Source of the DNA: Emticicia agri
Lineage (GTDB): Bacteria; Bacteroidota; Bacteroidia; Cytophagales; Spirosomataceae
Assembly: GCF_004168285.1 (NCBI RefSeq)
Contig: NZ_SEWF01000044.1
Coordinates: 1-50,877 of the forward strand
Length of the DNA: 50,877 nt
Direction: 5' to 3'
Position 1 is the stretch's first letter. Every line of letters begins with the position of its first letter. The position numbers and the translations under genes were made by a program. Below are positions 33,247 to 41,031 of the stretch, piece after piece. The notes beneath the pieces were generated by a model, which was not told the DNA's origin, did no database searches, and was given only the letters and a program-made list of their open reading frames with translations.

Positions 33247-34353
33247 ATGATACAAGCACGAGCGGCTATTGCTGACGGACAAGGAAGCTTTTCTATCCAG
33301 ACTATTGAAGTGGATAATAAACCTGTTTGGGACGAAGTACTGATACAGGTAATGGCCGCAGGTATCTGCCATACCGACTGGGATTCTCAATCGTGGAGCA
33401 AGCCGCTCATTATGGGGCATGAAGGCGCAGGCGTAGTGGTAAAAGTCGGCCCGGAAGTAAAAAGCCTGCAAGTGGGCGATAAAGTGATTCTGAACTGGGC
33501 TATACCCTGCTACCAATGTTTTCAGTGTCAGGAGGGTAATCAGCATATCTGTGAAGTGAATTCTCCTGTTACCGCAGGCAACAAAGTTTCAGGCGGTCAT
33601 GCCCGTTTAGAGGCTTCTACCTTAAATCATACACCCATTGAACGCTCTTTTAGTCTGGGTACAATGGCTGAATATACTTTGGTACGTGAAGCAGCCTGTG
33701 TGAAAATCAATGTCGATATTCCGTTTGCTTCGGCAGCTATTATCAGTTGTGGGGTCATGACGGGATATGGATCGGTGGTGAATGCCGCCAGAGTAAAAGC
33801 AGGTTCATCGGTGGTAGTGCTGGGCACGGGTGGGGTAGGACTCAACGTAATTCAAGGCGCAAGAATAGCCGGAGCGGCCAGAATCATTGGCATAGACATT
33901 AATCCGTCACGACTGGAAATGGCTATGGAATATGGCGCTACGCATACCATTTTAGCGTCAAAAGACGATACAGGGCTATTGGAAGCCGCAAAAAAAGTAA
34001 AAGAACTCACCCAACGTGGCGCAGATTATGCCTTTGAATGTACTGCTATTCCGGCATTAGGTGCTGCTCCGCTGGCAATGGTGCGCAACGCAGGTATGGC
34101 AGTGCAGGTAAGCGGCATTGAGCAGGAAATCAGTATAGATATGAACCTCTTTGAGTGGGATAAAGTCTATATCAATCCGCTCTACGGCAAGGCACGCCCA
34201 CAAATAGATTTTCCGATTTTACAGGAACTTTATCAAAAAGGCGACCTGATATTAGACCAGATGGTAACCCGTACTTATAGCCTTGACGACCTAAACCAGG
34301 CTTTTTCAGACATGCACCACGGCCTCAATGCTAAGGGTGTGATAGTGTTTTAG
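33247..34353 (+). CDS. Zinc-dependent alcohol dehydrogenase (class III-like)
   Basis: A 368-residue MDR alcohol dehydrogenase of the class I/III type. It begins MIQARAAIADGQG, and the catalytic zinc motif is AAGICHTDWDS with GHEGAGVV. The structural-zinc loop is altered: CYQCFQCQEGNQHIC keeps four Cys. The coenzyme motif is VVLGTGGVGLNVIQGARIAGA, followed by GIDINPSRLEMA with the Asp that selects NAD. The substrate is unknown. Class III members oxidise S-hydroxymethylglutathione, and an esterase gene of EstD-like type lies 282 bp downstream. A formaldehyde-type role is therefore possible but unproven. Confidence 0.88.
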   Translation: MIQARAAIADGQGSFSIQTIEVDNKPVWDEVLIQVMAAGICHTDWDSQSWSKPLIMGHEGAGVVVKVGPEVKSLQVGDKVILNWAIPCYQCFQCQEGNQHICEVNSPVTAGNKVSGGHARLEASTLNHTPIERSFSLGTMAEYTLVREAACVKINVDIPFASAAIISCGVMTGYGSVVNAARVKAGSSVVVLGTGGVGLNVIQGARIAGAARIIGIDINPSRLEMAMEYGATHTILASKDDTGLLEAAKKVKELTQRGADYAFECTAIPALGAAPLAMVRNAGMAVQVSGIEQEISIDMNLFEWDKVYINPLYGKARPQIDFPILQELYQKGDLILDQMVTRTYSLDDLNQAFSDMHHGLNAKGVIVF

Positions 34354-34531
34354 TTTAAAAACCAGATGAACTCTTATAGGTATGAAAGTTAAAATAACAA
34401 CTAAAAATTAAAATCCTTAAAACATCATTTCCTGTTTGAGTACGATTAAAAACTATGTAGTAGTCAATGATATTTAGAAATGATATTACAAGTTTTTAAT
34501 TGTACGAGTTTAAATGATGCCTGCTTTTTTG

Positions 34532-34560
34532 GATACTTTTTTTCAGGTAAAAAAAGTATC
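34532..34560. terminator. Hairpin between dehydrogenase and esterase
   Basis: GATACTTTTTTT and AAAAAAAGTATC, perfect 12-bp arms with a 5-base loop. It may terminate the dehydrogenase transcript or sit in the leader of the esterase. The rest of 34354-34635 shows no gene. Confidence 0.5.
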
Positions 34561-34635
34561 AGCCCACCAATTATGAAAAGGTAAGTAGTAGTTCTATAGT
34601 GAATAAACACTTACCTAAATTAGTTATAGAAATAA

Positions 34636-35433
34636 ATGTCAAAATTCTTTACCATAGAAATATCTGACCCGACTTACGAAAGAGACCATCTCCGATACGT
34701 AACGGTCAAAAGCAAAGCCTTAAAAAAAAGAACTGATATTAGCCTTTTTGTACCCGAAGGTCCTATCAAAGGCATTGTCATACTGTTACATGGTGTTTAT
34801 GGTTCACATTGGGCATGGTCGCTCACAGGAGGCGTTCATCAAACCACTCAGGCATTGATAGACCAGAAAAAGATAGCACCCATGCTGCTGATAATGCCGT
34901 CTGATGGGCTGTTTGGCGATGGTAGCGGGTATTTGCCTCATCATTCAGAAAACTACGAAGACTGGATTGTATCAGACCTGAAAGACCTGATTTACGAAAT
35001 TCAGCCCGACCTGAATCCTGATTTGCCTTTGTTCATTACAGGCTTGTCGATGGGAGGCTATGGAGCCATGCGGTTAGGCGCAAAATATCCTCACGTATTC
35101 AAATCTTTTTCGGGGTTATCATCCATTACGGAATTTTCTCAACTGAAACAGTTTTTAGAAAATAATGACGATACCCAGCTGAAATACAATGTATTAGCAG
35201 AAGAAAGCACGCTGCAATGGATACTCGCCAATAAAGGCCTTTTGCCATTATTCCGTTTTGATTGTGGCAAAGCCGATTTGTTAATTGAGGATAACAGAAG
35301 ATTGCATCAGGCATTAATAGTAAACAATATCCCTCATATTTATGAAGAATTTGATGGCGCCCACGAATGGCCTTACTGGCAGGAGCATATTGTGGATACT
35401 TTGTTGTTTTTTAATGGGTTTTTGTCTGTCTGA
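34636..35433 (+). CDS. Esterase-family alpha/beta-hydrolase (S-formylglutathione-hydrolase-like)
   Basis: A 265-residue intracellular hydrolase of the esterase D/FrmB-like family. The oxyanion strand GIVILLHGVYGSHWAW is followed by the nucleophile elbow TGLSMGGYGAMRLG (Ser138). Asp214 (CGKADLLIEDN) and His243 (DGAHEWPYW) complete the triad. No signal peptide. The family includes S-formylglutathione hydrolases and carbohydrate esterases. The alcohol dehydrogenase upstream favours the former, but only as context. The last three codons and the TGA stop lie inside a TTTGTCTGAACT repeat. Confidence 0.86.
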   Translation: MSKFFTIEISDPTYERDHLRYVTVKSKALKKRTDISLFVPEGPIKGIVILLHGVYGSHWAWSLTGGVHQTTQALIDQKKIAPMLLIMPSDGLFGDGSGYLPHHSENYEDWIVSDLKDLIYEIQPDLNPDLPLFITGLSMGGYGAMRLGAKYPHVFKSFSGLSSITEFSQLKQFLENNDDTQLKYNVLAEESTLQWILANKGLLPLFRFDCGKADLLIEDNRRLHQALIVNNIPHIYEEFDGAHEWPYWQEHIVDTLLFFNGFLSV

Positions 35434-35574
35434 ACTCTGATTGAACTGATTTATGGATTTCGCTGATTTTAAATAAAGACTAAGTCAAATTAATCAGTTC
35501 AATCAGGTAAATCAGTTCAATCAAAGTTCAGACAAATTAATCAGTTCAATCAGCTAAATCACAGTTCAGACAAA
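35421..35574. repeat. TTTGTCTGAACT repeat array, second locus
   Basis: A forward copy TTTGTCTGTCTGAACTCTGA is followed by TTGAACTGATT. Reverse copies at 35500-35535 and 35548-35574 read AATCAGTTCAATCA and AGTTCAGACAAA. Same family and inverted layout as 19493-19762. It overlaps the stop codon of the esterase and ends 21 bases before pxpC. Confidence 0.78.
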
Positions 35575-35595
35575 TAACCGCTCAATTCCTATCCC

Positions 35596-36543
35596 ATGCG
35601 TTTCATAAAATCCGGCATACTAAGCACCTACCAGGATTCAGGTAGAAATGGCTATCGTTACCTCGGTATTAATCCGAATGTGGCGATGGATAGAATGGCT
35701 GTCAGGTTGTTGAATATCCTTTTACAGAATGAAGAAGACGAAGCAGCGATTGAAATTCATTTTCCGTGTCCTGAAATAGTGATGGAGAAAGATAGCATTA
35801 TAGCCATTGGAGGAGCTGATTTTGCTCCTTATCTCATTGATGAAAATCGCCAGATACAGGAAATCAATAACTGGCAATGCACCTGGGTTCCGGCCGGAAG
35901 CACCCTGAAATTTAAAAAACGTATCTACGGACAAAGAGCATATATAGCTATCAAAGGCGGGTTCTCTGCCAAAGAATGGTTAGGTAGCAAAAGTACCAAT
36001 CATCTGCTTGATTTTAATACCATCAATCCCGGCCATGAGGTGGAAACAAGAGCCTTTCCCAGACCTGATTTTCTTCCTTATCTCGGTATTTCTCTGGTGC
36101 CTCCTTATTCAGATTCACCAGTTATCAGACTCATCAGGGGCAATGAATATGAGTTTCTTACCACAGAAAGTAAGAATATCTTAGAAAATCATACTTTTAC
36201 AATCAGCCAGCAGTCTAACCGGATGGGTTTCAGATTGGCAGGAGAGGCTTTGCATGTAGAAAATAAAATAGAACTTATTTCTTCGGCAGTAGATTTCGGA
36301 ACGATTCAGCTATTACCCGACGGTCAGTTAATTGTACTGATGGCCGACCACCAGACCACCGGAGGTTATCCCCGTATCGGAAATGTAATTACCGCAGACT
36401 TACCACTTTTGGCGCAATGTGGCGTGAAAGAGCCTATTCGTTTGCGGTTTATTTCTTTAGCCGAAGCAGAAGAATTGTTAATTTTGAGAGAGAAAGAAAT
36501 AAACAAATTAAAAGCCACTATCAGGCTTTTGTCGGTTATATAA
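35596..36543 (+). CDS. pxpC: 5-oxoprolinase subunit PxpC (KipA-like)
   Basis: A 315-residue protein of the allophanate-hydrolase subunit 2 / KipA biotin-independent carboxyltransferase-like family. Landmarks are SGILSTYQDSGRNGYRYLG at the start, ALLxN-type NILLQNEEDEAAIEIHFP, IAIGGADFAPYL, QSNRMGFRLAGEAL and MADHQTTGGYPRIGNV. It joins PxpB and PxpA in ATP-dependent cleavage of 5-oxoproline to glutamate. pxpA follows after 29 bp. Start at ATG 35596, right after the repeat array, which leaves little room for a separate promoter. Confidence 0.93.
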   Translation: MRFIKSGILSTYQDSGRNGYRYLGINPNVAMDRMAVRLLNILLQNEEDEAAIEIHFPCPEIVMEKDSIIAIGGADFAPYLIDENRQIQEINNWQCTWVPAGSTLKFKKRIYGQRAYIAIKGGFSAKEWLGSKSTNHLLDFNTINPGHEVETRAFPRPDFLPYLGISLVPPYSDSPVIRLIRGNEYEFLTTESKNILENHTFTISQQSNRMGFRLAGEALHVENKIELISSAVDFGTIQLLPDGQLIVLMADHQTTGGYPRIGNVITADLPLLAQCGVKEPIRLRFISLAEAEELLILREKEINKLKATIRLLSVI

Positions 36544-36572
36544 TTAAACGTTTTATCTACTTTACTATCAAG

Positions 36573-37328
36573 ATGCCAAGTATAGACCTGAATTGTGATA
36601 TGGGGGAGTCTTTCGGAACCTGGACAATGGGTAACGATGAAGCCCTGATGCAATATATTTCGTCGGCAAATATTGCCTGTGGTTTTCATGCAGGCGATGC
36701 GGGTATTATGCGAAAAACGGCGCAATTAGCCATACAAAATGGAGTAGCTATTGGTGCGCATCCCGGTTTTGCTGATATTCAAGGCTTTGGTAGACGGAAT
36801 ATGCAACTCAATGCAGACGAGGTATATGATATTTGTATTTATCAGATAGGGGCTATGCTTAATGTGGTAAAGGCTTTAGGGGCAACCTTGCACCATGTAA
36901 AACCTCATGGTGCTTTGTATAATATGGCGGCAAAAGACGCAAAACTGGCACAAGCCATTGCGCAGGCAACCAAAGACAGTCAGGCAGATTTGATTTTATA
37001 TGGACTATCAGGCAGTTTACTGATTACTGAAGCAGAAAAAATCGGGTTAAGTACAGCCTCAGAAGTTTTTGCCGACCGCACCTATCAGAACGATGGCAGT
37101 CTTACTCCAAGAACCCAACCTAACGCCCTGATAGAAGATACCGAAACAGCCGTCAGTCAGGTTATCAGAATGATAAAAGAACAGACTGTAGTTTCTACCG
37201 ATGGAAATATAGTAGCTATCAAAGCAGATACCGTTTGTGTGCATGGCGATGGAACCCATGCCGTGGCTTTTGCCAAAGCATTAAACGAGAGAATCGAGGC
37301 AGAGGGGTTATTAGTAAAGTCAATTTAG
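36573..37328 (+). CDS. pxpA: 5-oxoprolinase subunit PxpA (LamB/YcsF)
   Basis: A 251-residue LamB/YcsF-family subunit. It starts PSIDLNCDMGESFGTWTMG, then SSANIACGFHAGDAGIMR, GAHPGFADIQGFGRR and HHVKPHGALYNMA, all classic metal/substrate-site stretches of this TIM-barrel-like family. VFADRTYQNDGSLTPRT near residue 170 is also diagnostic. The open frame extends back to 36417 inside pxpC, but ATG 36573 begins the conserved N-terminus. It acts with PxpB-PxpC on 5-oxoproline. A hairpin at 37372-37405 ends the operon. Confidence 0.95.
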   Translation: MPSIDLNCDMGESFGTWTMGNDEALMQYISSANIACGFHAGDAGIMRKTAQLAIQNGVAIGAHPGFADIQGFGRRNMQLNADEVYDICIYQIGAMLNVVKALGATLHHVKPHGALYNMAAKDAKLAQAIAQATKDSQADLILYGLSGSLLITEAEKIGLSTASEVFADRTYQNDGSLTPRTQPNALIEDTETAVSQVIRMIKEQTVVSTDGNIVAIKADTVCVHGDGTHAVAFAKALNERIEAEGLLVKSI

Positions 37329-37371
37329 GATTCAGAATACTATGAATTAAATTGAGAGATACTAAAAGGAG

Positions 37372-37405
37372 GATTCTGGAACAGAAATTAATCTATTCCA
37401 GAATC
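37372..37405. terminator. Hairpin between convergent pxpA and blaR1
   Basis: GATTCTGGAA and its exact reverse complement TTCCAGAATC, separated by 14 bases, in the 155 bp between two convergent genes. No long T-run follows, so its strength as a terminator is uncertain. Confidence 0.55.
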
Positions 37406-37483
37406 ATTACCTTCAAACATACTCCTCCCTCCAACATTCTGAGTAAAATTTCAGAAATAGGCAATCTACCATCAATTAATTGA

Positions 37484-38719
37484 TTATTGTTTTGCTGGTG
37501 CCGGTGGTGGCGGAGGTGGGAGCTTTTCTACTGCTTCTTTGGAAGAGCCTTTAACTTTTTGAGACATCTGATTCCATTGTTCTTCAGTCGGTAAAGTTAA
37601 TTTTAAAGAAGATTCTTTGAACTTTAGGCCCTCTTCTACATCGTCTACTGTCTTAAATTGACTCTGATTCAAAGCATCGGGCTTTACTAAGTCCAGCATC
37701 ATTTTCGATTTAAGCGCAACGATTTCCTTTTCATCCATTTTGGTAAGCTGATTGTCAGCGGCAGCATCTAAAATTAGTACATGTTCTTTCAGCTTTGATT
37801 TCATCGGTTCGATGGTTATTTCCTTAGGTTTGGGTGCTACATCAGTTATCTGCTCATTCATACAACTGAATACAAACGCCAGTACAAAAACAATTGGAAT
37901 AAAAAGTAAGAACCTTGAATGCTGAAATTGATTTGATTTGTTTTGATTCATTTTACTGATTCTTGTTTTAAGTGAATAAAAATTGAAATTTGTTACGAGG
38001 TTAAAAGGGTTATTACCGGAAAAGTGTAAAAGCAGGTATTGATACGTTTTTTTATCGATTCCGTTATTGATGACAATAGCATCGGTTAAAAATTCAAGAT
38101 TCTGTCTCATTGAATTTTTTAATAACCAGGCAAAGGGATTTATCCAGTTAATGATTCTGACTATCTCTGCCAGAAGAATATCTACACTATGATTTTGTTG
38201 CACATGAATAGATTCATGCAAAAGTATTTTCCCGATTTCAGGATTAGTAAAGGCACTTTCAGCAATGAAAACAGATTTGCTAAAAGAGAAGGGCAAAATA
38301 TCCTGAGAAACTACATACACCTGTTGCCCGTTTATTTCTCTTAAACTGGCGCTTCTTTTCAGTTTCAGATAAGAGAAATACTGAATTCCCAGATTAATTC
38401 CTAAGAATATGACACCAATGGCATAAATAGTTAATAAAATACTACTCAATGGCAACCATTGTGTAAGCGGATTGAAAGAGGGCAGGTTAGTTGAAGGTAC
38501 ATATTTGCCAAAACCAGCCTTACCCATCTGATTCTGAAATAGGGTATCAAGCCAGTCGAAATGACCGACGGCTACCCCAAAAGCAATTACTATACTGCCT
38601 AAGAAGAAGAACCGATTGGATACAAAAAAAGTGAGTTTCTCTAAAAACAGTTTATAGAAACCCCATATAACCATAATAGTCAGGCTGAACTTCAGTAATA
38701 TAAGCAGGAGAGTTATCAT
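37484..38719 (-). CDS. blaR1: BlaR1/MecR1-type M56 metallopeptidase sensor
   Basis: A 411-residue membrane peptidase. Several helices (MITLLLILLKFSLTIMVIWG, FFFLGSIVIAFGVAVG, SSILLTIYAIGVIFLGINLG) precede the zinc motif HESIH at 168-172 with downstream Glu in LLAEIVRIINWINPF. A further helix FLLFIPIVFVLAFVFSC follows (about 270-290). The C-terminal 120 residues are a periplasmic helical tail ending in PPPPPPAPAKQ. There is no penicillin-binding sensor domain, as is common in Bacteroidota versions, so the signal is unknown. It should cleave or inactivate the BlaI repressor encoded just upstream, whose gene overlaps it by 4 bp. Confidence 0.9.
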   Translation of the reverse strand: MITLLLILLKFSLTIMVIWGFYKLFLEKLTFFVSNRFFFLGSIVIAFGVAVGHFDWLDTLFQNQMGKAGFGKYVPSTNLPSFNPLTQWLPLSSILLTIYAIGVIFLGINLGIQYFSYLKLKRSASLREINGQQVYVVSQDILPFSFSKSVFIAESAFTNPEIGKILLHESIHVQQNHSVDILLAEIVRIINWINPFAWLLKNSMRQNLEFLTDAIVINNGIDKKTYQYLLLHFSGNNPFNLVTNFNFYSLKTRISKMNQNKSNQFQHSRFLLFIPIVFVLAFVFSCMNEQITDVAPKPKEITIEPMKSKLKEHVLILDAAADNQLTKMDEKEIVALKSKMMLDLVKPDALNQSQFKTVDDVEEGLKFKESSLKLTLPTEEQWNQMSQKVKGSSKEAVEKLPPPPPPAPAKQ

Positions 38720-39078
38720 TTTTTTTCGGATTCAATCATGGTTATAATTTCCTTTAACTGGGCGGGTGTCAGTTTTTTGTTTTCTACAAAAAAATTGACC
38801 ATTTGCTGGTAACTATTATCAAAATAGTCTTCTACAAATTTGTGAAGAAAAGAGTTCTTATACGCCTCTTCTGTAACAAGCGGTTCATATAAACTTACAT
38901 TCCCAATCTTACGACTGCTGAGAAAACCTTTTTTCTCCAGATTCTTAATGGTAGAAGCCAGTGTAGTGTAGGGTGTTTCTTCTTCACCCAATACCTCTAA
39001 TATGGCCCTGATATGGGTTTCTCCCAATTGCCATATGGCCTTCATGGCTTGTTCTTCTTGTGCTGTCAGTTTTTGCAT
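38716..39078 (-). CDS. blaI: BlaI/MecI/CopY-family repressor
   Basis: A 120-residue winged-helix repressor. It starts KLTAQEEQAMKAIWQLGETHIR, with the recognition region EETPYTTLASTIKNLEKKGFLSSRK typical of BlaI/MecI, and a C-terminal dimerisation helix pair to residue 120. It would bind the palindrome directly upstream and repress itself and blaR1. A scissile bond of BlaI type would lie in the C-terminal part, around LHKFVEDYFDNSY. No beta-lactamase or other obvious target lies alongside. Confidence 0.94.
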   Translation of the reverse strand: MQKLTAQEEQAMKAIWQLGETHIRAILEVLGEEETPYTTLASTIKNLEKKGFLSSRKIGNVSLYEPLVTEEAYKNSFLHKFVEDYFDNSYQQMVNFFVENKKLTPAQLKEIITMIESEKK

Positions 39079-39080
39079 CT

Positions 39081-39128
39081 ATCTACGAATTATTAATCAA
39101 ATCTACGAATATTTCGTAGATGTTGCAA
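39081..39128 (-). promoter_or_regulatory. BlaI operator and promoter
   Basis: A perfect palindrome ATCTACGAA-TAT-TTCGTAGAT is at 39101-39121, and a repeated half-site ATCTACGAA at 39081-39089 just before the blaI start. On the minus strand the -7 box TAGATTTG (39105-39098) is partly inside the palindrome and a -33 TTG at 39128-39126 is 20 bases upstream. A bound repressor would cover the promoter. This is the expected autoregulatory layout. Confidence 0.82.
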
Positions 39129-39323
39129 GTGTTTCGTAAGAAATATTTTTCAGGCTAATATTAACAGATTTCTCAGGCTAATAATATGCCTGATTTGGGT
39201 TGTTGACAACGTTTTTGTTTTCTGTTAGCATCGTATCCTAATTTTTAATAAATTGCTTCGTCGGTTTTCGATGTTATTGATTTTTGACTAACTGTTACTC
39301 AAAACTAACTACCTACCTTAGAA

Positions 39324-40640
39324 ATGTTTCAAAAAAATCAGAAGAAAGTCCTCAATGCCTGGACTATGTACGATTGGGCCAACTCTGTACACAACCTGGT
39401 TATTATTACGGTTGTTTTTCCGATGTACTTTCTGGCAACTACTACCGAAAAAGATGCAGCAGGAAAAGTAATTAATGATGTGGTAAACTTCTTTGGTTTT
39501 CAGGTGCAGAACTCGGTACTATATTCTTACACCATTTCTACTGCTACCTTACTACTCGTTTTACTGAATCCGATATTGACTCCACTGGCCGATTCCAGCG
39601 GACGCCGTAAGTTTTTTATGAAGGTTTTCTGCTATTTAGGGGCTGCCAGTTGTGCTTATTTTTATTTTTTTACCAAAGATAATGTCTCATGGGTAGTGGT
39701 AGCCTTCGGTCTTTCGGTAATGGGGTGGGGTGGAAGCATTGTCTTTTATAACTCTTTTCTGCCCGAAATTGCCACCGAAGACCGCTTTGATAACCTGAGT
39801 GCGAGAGGTTTTATGATGGGCTATATCGGAAGCGTACTACTACTGGTTTTTAATCTAATAATGATTATGAAACCGGAATTTGTGGGGCTTACCCAGGAAG
39901 ACAGCGATTCGGGTTTTACTGCCCGTATTTCGTTTCTGACAGTAGGAATATGGTGGGCATTATTTGCACAGATTCCGTTTTATTACTTACCCAAAGACCA
40001 GGTGAAACCCTTGGCCGGAAATTGGCTCACCAGCAGTTTGCACGAGTTAGGCAAGGTAATAAAAGAGGTAGGAAAAAATAAATTGCTTACCCGGTTTTTA
40101 GCTGCATTTTTTTTCTTTGATATGGGGGTAATGACCGTGATTTATGTAGCCACGCTCTTTGCCGATAAAGAACTGCATATTGAAAAAACCGGACTGATTG
40201 TAACCCTTCTGCTGATACAGTTAATTGCTATTCCCGGTTCTTTTCTTGCCTCGTGGCTATCAAGCAAATTTGGTAATACCAAGGCCTTGTTAATGGAGAT
40301 TTTTGTGTGGGCACTTATGCCATTGGCTGCTTATTATACCACTACGCCTAATCAGTTTTATGTAATTGCTGCTGTAGTAGGTCTGGTTATGGGGGGTATT
40401 CAGTCTTTATCACGTTCTACTTATGCAAAACTGATTCCTGAAAATACAGAAGATACTGCATCTTACTTTGGATTTTATGACATTGTTGAAAAAATAGCCA
40501 TTGCGTTAGGTACTTTTCTGTTTGGTTTTGTAGAATCGCTTACTGGCAATATGCGTAATTCGGTATTAGTGATTCTCGTCTTTTTTATCATCGGTTTCCT
40601 ATTACTGATGCGTATTCCGTCTAAGAATATTTATAAGTAG
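39324..40640 (+). CDS. MFS transporter, UMF1/Atg22-like
   Basis: A 438-residue membrane transporter with about twelve helices. It has the UMF1-family N-terminal signature LNAWTMYDWANSVHNLVIITVVFPMYF, the MFS loop motif LADSSGRRKFFMK after helix 2, and VVGLVMGGIQSLSRSTYAKLIPE in the second half, typical of the family. The substrate is unknown; the related Atg22 exports amino acids from the yeast vacuole. The short distance to blaI (245 bp, divergent) does not imply shared control, as no second BlaI palindrome is seen near it. Confidence 0.9.
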   Translation: MFQKNQKKVLNAWTMYDWANSVHNLVIITVVFPMYFLATTTEKDAAGKVINDVVNFFGFQVQNSVLYSYTISTATLLLVLLNPILTPLADSSGRRKFFMKVFCYLGAASCAYFYFFTKDNVSWVVVAFGLSVMGWGGSIVFYNSFLPEIATEDRFDNLSARGFMMGYIGSVLLLVFNLIMIMKPEFVGLTQEDSDSGFTARISFLTVGIWWALFAQIPFYYLPKDQVKPLAGNWLTSSLHELGKVIKEVGKNKLLTRFLAAFFFFDMGVMTVIYVATLFADKELHIEKTGLIVTLLLIQLIAIPGSFLASWLSSKFGNTKALLMEIFVWALMPLAAYYTTTPNQFYVIAAVVGLVMGGIQSLSRSTYAKLIPENTEDTASYFGFYDIVEKIAIALGTFLFGFVESLTGNMRNSVLVILVFFIIGFLLLMRIPSKNIYK

Positions 40641-41031
40641 AAGACGTGAGGGGTGATGAATTGAGGTCAGATACCCGGTCATTAATTTATTAACTCTGCC
40701 AATAATAGCAGATATATCCCTCTTTTTTATTAGTTTTGTGAAGATGTCCCAATAAACAGCTATGCAGACGTTGGTAAAAAGCCATAATTGAGGTATAGTC
40801 CATTCCCTGTTTATCCGGTAGCATCTCACAAAAACATCAACAAATATCCGGTATGTTATAGGGTTCGTTTTATTTACGATAGCCTGAAAAGATAAAAATG
40901 TGGTAGTATTCTATAGCATGCCCTTTTTAATAGAAAACCTATTTTTGTTAAGATACTAAAATAATGTGTAGGTAATTTTACGTAATGTTTTCCTGAAAGC
41001 CGATACGCCCTACATACATGACCTTTTTTTT
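40641..41031. other. Intergenic region, no gene seen
   Basis: 391 bases between the MFS transporter and the glycosyltransferase. One TAGTTTTG (about 40731-40738, plus strand) matches the -7 consensus but nothing obvious starts after it. No strong hairpin or shared repeat was seen. Confidence 0.45.

Noticed and set aside
26701-35433. Prophage, suggested by the tail-fibre-like protein
   Set aside because: The protein has a signal peptide and there are no capsid, terminase, integrase or lysis genes in the region.
37484-39078. Beta-lactam resistance locus
   Set aside because: Only blaI and blaR1 are present; no beta-lactamase or PBP gene adjoins, and the BlaR1 lacks a penicillin-binding domain.
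39593-39610. AGCGGACGCCG resembling the GC-rich mini-hairpin
   Set aside because: It encodes the conserved SSGRRK loop of the MFS transporter in frame, so it is chance similarity and not an insertion.
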